From NCBI GenBank assembly GCA_017480795.1, contig JAFURY010000024.1, forward strand, positions 1-50,179: 50,179 nt of DNA. The letters are read 5' to 3'. The stretch comes from Succinivibrionaceae bacterium. GTDB taxonomy: Bacteria; Pseudomonadota; Gammaproteobacteria; Enterobacterales; Succinivibrionaceae. Below, piece after piece: positions 44,500 through 50,179 of the stretch. The position numbers and the translations under genes are program-made. The notes under the pieces were generated by a model, which made no database searches, was not told the origin of the DNA, and saw only the letters and a program-made list of their open reading frames with translations. Numbering within the stretch: the stretch's first letter is position 1; every line of letters begins with the position of its first letter.

Positions 44500-44534
44500 A
44501 ATCCGGACTCTGAGAAATGCGGAGTCCGGATTTT
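44500..44534 (+). terminator. Rho-independent terminator
   Basis: AATCCGGACTC (44500-44510), 11-base loop, GAGTCCGGATT (44522-44532), T run to 44534. It lies 70 bases after the ATPase-like gene. Confidence 0.85.
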
Positions 44535-44572
44535 CTCCGTCCCGCACCTGACCGTAAGCCTCCCGCCCCGGA

Positions 44573-44601
44573 CTGACAAACAGTCCCGTTCGTGGTAAAA
44601 T
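44573..44601 (+). promoter_or_regulatory. Promoter of the DUF2066-like gene
   Basis: CTGACA (44573-44578), 17-base spacer, TAAAAT (44596-44601) with a TGG extension: a strong sigma70 promoter with a leader of about 135 bases. With the terminator before it, this accounts for the 44431-44743 gap. Confidence 0.7.
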
Positions 44602-44743
44602 CCGTCCAAAAATAGTGTGCTTATAAGGCTGTCAAAGCGCGCCCTGCCATCGGCTCTCCGACGGATCATAAAGGCGCAAAGGAAACGCCTGCGGAGCGGG
44701 TTCTCCCTTTTGACAGCGATTTTTTCTGATCCCGGTTTTTTGC

Positions 44744-46093
44744 ATGAATACTATAAAGAAAATCTGCCTTCTGACCTCTCTCCTTTTTCCTCTTGCGGCG
44801 CATGGCGCCGAGGGCGGACTGTCAAGAGACATGGCCGATGCCGAATTCCTGGTGGTGATCCCCGGCAAAATCGATTCCTACGATCGCGCCTCGGTGGTGA
44901 ACTCGGCCTTTGGAGAACTGACGGAGCGTCTTACCGCAGGTCAGTTCTCGGGCAGCATCTCCATGGACAGCATGAGTCTTGACGGCTACGTCGATTCCGT
45001 GGAGTCCACATCAGACGGCATCGCGGTTCAGTTCAACAAGAAGGATGTCATGAAGCTGTTCCAGGATCGGCAGATCGGAGTGTACCTCGGCACTCCTCCG
45101 GATGTGCTTCTCTGGATCCTCTGGGAGGATCCGGACGGAACCCGCCGGATCCTCTCCGACAGCGACAGCAACGGCTTCATCGCCGCGCTGAAGGAGCGCG
45201 CCAAATTCTACGGCCAGTCGGTGTTTTTCCCGATGATGGATTCCGATGACATGGCCGCGGTGAGCCCGGACACCATCGACAGTCGCCATATGGAGGATAT
45301 CGCAGCCGCCAGCGGCCGTTACGGCACCCGCTATATCGCAGTCGGCGTGAAAAACGGAACCGGCCTGTACTGGGAGCTGTTCGAGGTTTCAAAAATGGCG
45401 TCACCGGTCTATCAGTCCACCACCTCCGGCGAACCTTTCGAGATCGGCAAAATGATGTCCCAGGGGATGGTTTATCACTTCGCCAAAGGCAAAACCGAAA
45501 AGATCCATGGCATAAGAGGGGCATCGGCGCCGGCGTCAAGCCGCGTCGGTCTTATCGGCGCAGCCGTGGGCAAGAACAAGGTTTACGTGGTTATCGCCGG
45601 GCGCATGAGCTATCCCGAAATGCTGACGGTGGAAAAGAAGCTCAGGCAGGTTCAGGGACTGACCAAGGCCAGTCTGTACCAGACCCAGGCGGATCAGAAC
45701 GTTTACGAGATCATTTACAACGGCAATTACGACGAACTGAAGGCCGGCATCAAGCGCATCGCCGGCATCAAGCAGCTGGATGCATCGATGCCTTACAATT
45801 TCGACTACGATATCGCCTACGCGCAGGAGCGGGAGGAGCAGGAGCGCCTTGAGAAGGAAAAGGCGCAGGCTCTTGCCGCCGAGGCTGCGGCCCAGAAGCC
45901 GACGGAGGGCATCAGCGAAAACGGCAAGTCTGAAAACGGCGAGGGGAAATCCGGAGCCGAGGGTAAGGAGTCTGCCGCCGCCCCTGAGACCCAGGCCAAG
46001 CCGGCCGAGGAAGCTGGCGGCGTCAAAAAGATGCAGGCTATACCGATTACCGATCCCGATTCCATCATCGACACCTCCAACGAGCGTCTGTAA
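44744..46093 (+). CDS. Exported DUF2066-like protein
   Basis: A 449-residue protein with a signal peptide (I-C-L-L-T-S-L-L-F-P-L-A-A-H-G-A, cleaved near G-A-E). The mature part has strand-helix units resembling DUF2066 periplasmic proteins: a V-V-N-S-A-F-G-E-L-T-E-R-L helix, F-N-K-K-D-V-M-K-L-F, and P-P-D-V-L-L-W-I-L-W-E-D-P-D-G near residue 125. Later comes a repeated ferredoxin-like segment (V-Y-V-V-I-A-G-R-M-S-Y). The last 90 residues are a Glu/Lys/Ala-rich charged helix and disordered tail. The role is unknown; the family occurs in gammaproteobacteria. No good ribosome site is visible before the ATG. It has its own promoter and a terminator-like hairpin downstream. Confidence 0.75.
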   Translation: MNTIKKICLLTSLLFPLAAHGAEGGLSRDMADAEFLVVIPGKIDSYDRASVVNSAFGELTERLTAGQFSGSISMDSMSLDGYVDSVESTSDGIAVQFNKKDVMKLFQDRQIGVYLGTPPDVLLWILWEDPDGTRRILSDSDSNGFIAALKERAKFYGQSVFFPMMDSDDMAAVSPDTIDSRHMEDIAAASGRYGTRYIAVGVKNGTGLYWELFEVSKMASPVYQSTTSGEPFEIGKMMSQGMVYHFAKGKTEKIHGIRGASAPASSRVGLIGAAVGKNKVYVVIAGRMSYPEMLTVEKKLRQVQGLTKASLYQTQADQNVYEIIYNGNYDELKAGIKRIAGIKQLDASMPYNFDYDIAYAQEREEQERLEKEKAQALAAEAAAQKPTEGISENGKSENGEGKSGAEGKESAAAPETQAKPAEEAGGVKKMQAIPITDPDSIIDTSNERL

Positions 46094-46259
46094 CCTGAGC
46101 CGTGAGGAATTGACTGTTCGTCGCGGCTGTTGCCAGTCTGCGCATGACGAAATTCGCAGTCGAAAGCCCTGCGGCTAACCGGGGCGAGGATCAGAAGAGG
46201 TCGAGAAGCTCAAAGAGATCAAGCGGATCAGAGAGATCTGGTGGATTGAAGCGCTCAAA

Positions 46260-46297
46260 GGGAGAGGGGATGCGTTAGGCAGCCCTTCTCTCTTTTT
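46260..46297 (+). terminator. Probable terminator after the DUF2066-like gene
   Basis: GGGAGAGGGG (46260-46269) can pair, with a bulge, with CCCTTCTCTC (46283-46292), followed by TTTTT (46293-46297). It lies 166 bases after the stop. Confidence 0.6.
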
Positions 46298-46344
46298 GTT
46301 TCTTTCGCAACTCGCAGGTCCGGTGCCGAAACGGTCCTTTTCAG

Positions 46345-47877
46345 CTACTTTTCCGTGAACTGTCTGTCGCTTAGCCTGATCTGCTCGTTTCTTACCACCA
46401 TGGCATCCAGCTTCGCCTTTTCCAGACGGGTGGTGGCGTAGCGCGCGGCGCGGTTGAGATTGGCGTTGGAGCGGTCGAAGTCCCCCGCCAGGGAGTTCAG
46501 TTCGGCCAGCGAGACGTAGTATTCGTAGTATCTTCCCAGTCTGCGGTAGTTCTGGGCCAGCAGATCATGGGCGATCATGTTTTCCGGATTTTTACCTATG
46601 AATTTCTTCAGCGCCGCGATGGCGTCGCTGTAGCGTCCGGCTGCCTGCAGCGCCGCCGCGTAATTGATGGCCACCGTCTGGTTTGCGGGAGAGAGATTGT
46701 ATTTCGGAGCCAGGAGGGCTACGGCCTTGGCGGGCTCCCTGTTCATGATACTGATGTCCGTGGCGGTGTCCAGCAGGAAGTAGTTGCCCCCTGCGGATGA
46801 GGATATTCTGCCGAAGGTTTCCCTGGCCTTGGCGCCGTTTTTCTGGGCCACGTAGCCTAGCGTCAGCCCGTACAGCAGAGAGTCCCTGGAGCAGGTTTCG
46901 GTTTTGCCGTTCAGCGCTTTCTGGTAGTAGTCGATCACCGCCTCCGGCGTCATCCCGGCGAATCTAGCTCTGATGCGGGCCTTGGCAAAGCAGTATTCCG
47001 GGCTTTCATGGGCGCCGCGCCGGGGCATCCTGTCGGCTCTGGCGCGGGCGTCGGACACCCGGCGCTCAGGGATCGGATGGGTCAGCAGTCCCTGGGGAAT
47101 GTTTTTGTAGGAAAGAGACGTCATGCGGCTGAACAGCTGCGCCATTTGGGTCGGGTCGAAGCCGGAGCGGTACATCAGATCGATGCCGATGTGATCGGCT
47201 TCCATTTCGTCGTTGCGGGTGTAGTCGATCTGGGCCTGCATGTTCAGACCCAGTGTGGTCTGCAGCGTGGCCATGCCCAGCGCCGGGTTGATGATGGCCA
47301 GGATCACGCCGCCCACGAATGCTCCGATGGTAAGGGGCTGTCTCGCGGCCGCCGCTTCAAGAAATCTTGCGATATGCCGCTGGGTCACATGGGTGATCTC
47401 GTGGGCCAGAACCGATGCCAGCTGGCTTTCGTTGTCGGTGAAAAGAACGAGTCCGGTGTGCACTCTCACATTGCCGCCCAGGAATGCGGATGCGTTGATG
47501 GTGGGATCCTGGGTGATGAAGAAATTGTAGGGAAAGTGCACGTTGTTGGCGTGGGATATCAGACGGCTGCCAAGATTTTTGATGTAGTCGTCCAGCGCCG
47601 GATCGGCAATGACCTTAAGATTCTCCCGGGCTTTGCGGAAGTAGAATCTGCCGAACACTCTTTCCTCCTGGACGGTGATGACCGAGGAGCCGGGAGTTCC
47701 GATCTGCGGCAGGCGGTTGTCCGCATCTCTGCGGCTGGTCTGGTATTCTCTGTAGCGAAGATCGGAGTCGTGCATGCGTCTCAGGGTGGCATCCACATCG
47801 ATGCCGCCCACATCGGCGCAGGCTAGATGGGAAAACAGCAGCAGGGCAGTGGGGAGAGCAGACAGCAGGATCTTCAT
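46345..47877 (-). CDS. bepA: BepA-like periplasmic M48 metalloprotease with TPR domain
   Basis: A 510-residue protein (E. coli BepA 487) with a signal peptide (L-L-S-A-L-P-T-A-L-L-L-F-S-H-L-A-C-A). The M48 domain has zinc motif H-E-I-T-H at about residue 159 in L-A-S-V-L-A-H-E-I-T-H-V, the third ligand in E-M-E-A-D-H and the gating H-P-I-P-E-R-R loop. The C-terminal third is TPR-like helices. BepA works at the outer membrane, helping LptD and BAM substrates to fold and degrading stalled ones. All catalytic residues are intact. It converges with the DUF2066-like gene; no neighbour suggests an operon. Confidence 0.93.
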   Translation of the reverse strand: MKILLSALPTALLLFSHLACADVGGIDVDATLRRMHDSDLRYREYQTSRRDADNRLPQIGTPGSSVITVQEERVFGRFYFRKARENLKVIADPALDDYIKNLGSRLISHANNVHFPYNFFITQDPTINASAFLGGNVRVHTGLVLFTDNESQLASVLAHEITHVTQRHIARFLEAAAARQPLTIGAFVGGVILAIINPALGMATLQTTLGLNMQAQIDYTRNDEMEADHIGIDLMYRSGFDPTQMAQLFSRMTSLSYKNIPQGLLTHPIPERRVSDARARADRMPRRGAHESPEYCFAKARIRARFAGMTPEAVIDYYQKALNGKTETCSRDSLLYGLTLGYVAQKNGAKARETFGRISSSAGGNYFLLDTATDISIMNREPAKAVALLAPKYNLSPANQTVAINYAAALQAAGRYSDAIAALKKFIGKNPENMIAHDLLAQNYRRLGRYYEYYVSLAELNSLAGDFDRSNANLNRAARYATTRLEKAKLDAMVVRNEQIRLSDRQFTEK

Positions 47878-48288
47878 TGTTTGTTTTCAGGCACGTGATA
47901 CTGATGAGACTGCGGATCGGCGGCAAAGTTCAATATTCCGCGCATGACGGCAGTCCGTCGGTGCAGTTTTGAACCGGCCCTCGATGACAGCCTGAAGCGT
48001 ATCCGCAGCCTGACGCAGTGTCTTCACTTTGGCGGTCAGGAATGGCGAATCTTTGCCGAGAACATGCTTCCTGACAGTTTTCGATTTTTCCGAATATGTC
48101 ACAGTTTTGGAACATACCCAGGCTTTTGAACATGATGCAAACGATTAAACTGTCTTCTTTGTGATGCTGTCAGAAAAATGCCGACGGCAATTGCGTTTAG
48201 AATCTGTCATCGTCTGCTGTTTGAAACGCCGGTTTCAGAGGTTGGGCAGATAATGTTTGTTTTCTATCTTTGATTTGTGGATATTTCT
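47878..48288. other. 411-bp gap between bepA and the DUF2846-like gene
   Basis: It is a divergent promoter region. TAGAAT at 48198-48203 could be a -10 for the lipoprotein gene, with a poor -35. Small open frames here lack support. No operator palindrome stands out. Confidence 0.4.
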
Positions 48289-48843
48289 ATGAAAAAGATT
48301 TTGCTGATGGCATCCGCGCTGGCTTTCGCCGGAATGTTTTCCGGCTGCGCCAACGTCGCCGTTCAGGATGCCTCGCCTGAGGGTTACGCCAAAGAATTCA
48401 ATCCGCCTCCGGCCGGATGGGCCGGTCTGTATCTGTACAGATCCTGCAACATCCTCAGCGCCTCCTTCAAAAAGGGTCTGTATATCGACGGGCAGTACAT
48501 CGGCGACAGTTCCCGCTGCCGCTTCTTCTACAGACTGGTCCGACCTGGCGAACACACCATCCAGACCGAGTCGGAATTCGGGGAAAACGATGTGAAACTG
48601 AGGGTCGAGGAGGGCAGGAACTATTATGTGAACCAGTACCTGCGTCCTGGCATTCTGCTGCTGGGCGCCGAAGTTGATCTTGAAGACGAGAAGTCAGCTC
48701 AGGAGGATATAGTGGAGTATTCTCTTGCCGAGAACATGGACGATCCTAAAAAGGATCTGGACAACTACACGGGCGGCGCTGGTCAGGGATCAATTCCGGG
48801 ACCGCGCAACGCTCACGAGGCCAAGATTCTTGCAACAAAATAA
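48289..48843 (+). CDS. DUF2846-like lipoprotein
   Basis: A 184-residue protein. ATG 48289 is chosen over GTG 48277 because GTGGA just upstream then acts as ribosome site. The lipobox is F-S-G-C, giving lipidated Cys at about residue 21. The mature domain has the DUF2846 pattern: G-L-Y-L-Y-R-S near the start, G-L-Y-I-D-G-Q-Y-I-G, Y-R-L-V-R-P-G-E-H-T-I and Y-Y-V-N-Q-Y, a beta-sandwich-like PEGA-type fold. The tail is acidic, then Gly/Pro-rich. It probably sits at the outer or inner membrane facing the periplasm; the partner is unknown. A terminator follows. Confidence 0.85.
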   Translation: MKKILLMASALAFAGMFSGCANVAVQDASPEGYAKEFNPPPAGWAGLYLYRSCNILSASFKKGLYIDGQYIGDSSRCRFFYRLVRPGEHTIQTESEFGENDVKLRVEEGRNYYVNQYLRPGILLLGAEVDLEDEKSAQEDIVEYSLAENMDDPKKDLDNYTGGAGQGSIPGPRNAHEAKILATK

Positions 48844-48892
48844 GACTTTCGTTGAGAGTCTGAATGCTGATGACAATCAGAATGATTTGAAT

Positions 48893-48929
48893 AGACTCCG
48901 TTTGGGATCTCTTTCTGGCGGAGTCTTTT
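48893..48929 (+). terminator. Rho-independent terminator after the DUF2846-like gene
   Basis: AGACTCCG (48893-48900), 18-base loop, CGGAGTCT (48919-48926), then TTTTCTGTTTT. Confidence 0.75.
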
Positions 48930-49054
48930 CTGTTTTATCAATACCAATTTCTGAGCAGTTCATCTCTGAAGAAATTGACACTTCATCGAGGGATCGGCAT
49001 GAGGCTTCACTAAGTTCGACATAGATAAACTTGGAAATCACTAGTTTTATCTTT

Positions 49055-49363
49055 TTACTCAGAAATAGTAGATGAAATACACTCTTTAGATGTAAATCCT
49101 GAGAAAGGATCGGCTCCTACTTTCCTTTGAAATTTACTGTATTCAACAATTGTCATAGGTCGTTTGGGAGAAACAGATGATTTGCTACCATCCTCCGAGT
49201 AACAGTACAGAATATCATTTTCTATAGAATACTTCTTGCACAAATCAGTCTCTCTCGGATAAAAATGATAAGCCTTTCCATTTAAACATTGAACACTTTC
49301 AACGGCACAACCTGTACAAAGATAAAATATAATAATGATTAGTAAGAGTCTACTTGTTTTCAC
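49055..49363 (-). CDS. Small lipoprotein of unknown function
   Basis: A 102-residue protein with lipobox C-T-G-C after a very hydrophobic stretch (L-L-L-I-I-I-I-F-Y-L). The mature part has three or four Cys (Q-C-L-N, D-L-C-K-K, Y-C-Y-S, E-C-I-S), suggesting disulfides in the periplasm. No family is recognised. Its start overlaps the end of the next gene upstream by 14 bases, so the two are translationally linked. Codons are strongly AT-rich, unlike the window's core genes, which suggests recent acquisition. Confidence 0.75.
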   Translation of the reverse strand: MKTSRLLLIIIIFYLCTGCAVESVQCLNGKAYHFYPRETDLCKKYSIENDILYCYSEDGSKSSVSPKRPMTIVEYSKFQRKVGADPFSGFTSKECISSTISE

Positions 49364-49691
49364 ATCCTTTCCTGTTTAAATCAATAACTTTATTTCCTTC
49401 TACTTTGATAGAGTAAGAACCAAACCCTCGTATTACGTATATAGCTACATCTGACAGTGCAACCGCACACCGATCCTGATCAATAGCATGATCAATAGCA
49501 TCTTTTATATATAGAGGATCATTATTTAGTGACTGCTCTTCATTGACAACTCTTTCTCTATGAACCAATTGACCGTTATCTAGATTTATGTTTTTTGTAC
49601 TTAGAATTGTAAAATCGCCCGTTCTAAATTGAGTGGTACAACCAGAAGTAAAAGCAATTGCTACTATACATAATATTAAACTAAATTTCAT
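49350..49691 (-). CDS. TRL-like lipoprotein
   Basis: A 113-residue protein with lipobox T-S-G-C (Cys at about residue 18). The mature chain has F-T-I-L-S-T-K-N-I-N-L near the start, then Y-I-K-D-A-I-D-H-A-I, A-L-S-D-V-A-I-Y-V-I and Y-S-I-K-V-E-G-N-K-V. This is the pattern of small TRL-like lipoproteins: an S-T-K-N motif, a helix, D-x-x-I strands and x-V-x-G-x-x-V. The function of such proteins is unknown. It is first in a two-gene minus-strand unit in AT-rich DNA. The family call is tentative; the lipoprotein call is firm. Confidence 0.75.
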   Translation of the reverse strand: MKFSLILCIVAIAFTSGCTTQFRTGDFTILSTKNINLDNGQLVHRERVVNEEQSLNNDPLYIKDAIDHAIDQDRCAVALSDVAIYVIRGFGSYSIKVEGNKVIDLNRKGCENK

Positions 49692-50179
49692 AAAGTACCT
49701 CTTGTAATGTGACTATCATTTTTTTTTGAAATATCTAATTCGTTGTAAATACAAAGCTTTATATCAATTTTTATTAAAACATACAGTTGTCTGATTTAGC
49801 AATGTAGATGATAAAAGGTTGTACTTGACTTCACGTTTTTAGAGTCGGTAAATATTACGCATGTGTCGTTGAGTGTTTATATTCTGTCTCTGTTACGAAA
49901 TCGATTAATTGTTAAACTGCCGTACTTTCCTGTTGTCTAAACTGTCAAGTTCAACTTGAACAACCCTTTTTTAGAGTTTGATGATCAATTCCAATAGAAA
50001 CTCACTTGATCATGGATAATTCTGAAGAGTTATCCTTCTTTTGGGTCTGAGCAAAATCTTGTTGGAAAAAAAAATCTGTTCAGATCTTGTACAGCCAGAT
50101 TTTGGAGGCTGAGTCCGATATTGGAAAACGAGATCTGAACAATTAAAATGAATGGTGATTTAAACAAACTTCTATGAAA
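49692..50179. other. AT-rich 488-bp end region without genes
   Basis: No ORF of note. It holds a palindrome GTTCAA-C-TTGAAC (49949-49961), a hairpin GGATAA/TTATCC (50014-50035) followed by TTCTTTT, and a larger inverted repeat at 50078-50140. Confidence 0.5.
50078..50140. repeat. Inverted repeat GTTCAGATCT ... AGATCTGAAC
   Basis: Perfect 10-bp arms at 50078-50087 and 50131-50140 around 43 bases. It could be a small mobile-element remnant, an integration-related site or a structured leader of a gene beyond the window. Confidence 0.4.

Noticed and set aside
50078..50140. Integron attC site
   Set aside because: The arms lack the conserved attC core sequences; the structure is only a simple inverted repeat.
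1..50179. tRNA, rRNA or CRISPR elements
   Set aside because: No T-loop GTTCGAATC-like context with an acceptor stem, no rRNA-like stretch and no regularly spaced identical repeats were found by reading.

Overview
The window looks like chromosomal DNA of an anaerobic gammaproteobacterium, most plausibly of the Succinivibrionaceae type. The housekeeping proteins (AsnA, FabB, MetK, RlmI, GloC/YcbL, BepA, CorA, MnmD) resemble enterobacterial ones. Around them sit large ATPase families and secreted or lipoprotein genes of a gut or rumen lifestyle. This assignment is inference from protein likeness and gene content. No rRNA, tRNA, CRISPR array or insertion sequence was seen.

Layout. Positions 1-4.5 kb are an accessory region rich in ATPases: a gene tail, an ATP-binding gene broken by one extra G, an intact ATPase fused to a PD-(D/E)XK nuclease-like domain, and on the minus strand an ABC-type ATPase plus RloB pair of the AbiL abortive-infection type. 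After a 0.76 kb gap and corA comes the most striking locus (6.4-19.5 kb). It holds two tandem paralogous giant genes (1798 and 1776 codons) followed by two small genes whose predicted fold resembles class I (CesT/DspF-like) type III secretion chaperones. The giants share a promoter-like block with identical internal spacing, the same first 19 coding bases, and a beta-rich C-terminal third. Size, architecture and chaperone neighbours suggest secreted effectors comparable to, but not shown to be homologous with, the AvrE/DspE channel-forming effectors.

From 19.6 to 24.7 kb lie asnA, an exported DUF922-like protein lacking its HExxH motif, stand-alone mnmD, a small secreted protein and fabB. From 24.8 to 29.9 kb is a same-strand cluster that looks like a conflict/defence locus: a frameshifted phosphoribosyltransferase, a divergent DprA-like protein, two tandem ABC-type ATPases (the first degenerate at several catalytic motifs) and a HEPN protein with an Rx4H motif.

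From 30 to 48.9 kb are mostly core functions: a GH13 lipoprotein amylase with a palindrome at its promoter, gloC, rlmI, a very large DUF2339 membrane protein split over two genes by an ATGA overlap, metK, a Sel1-like secreted protein, a truncated AAA-ATPase-like protein, an exported DUF2066-like protein, bepA and a DUF2846-like lipoprotein. The last 1.3 kb is much more AT-rich and carries two overlapping lipoprotein genes and inverted repeats, suggesting acquired DNA.
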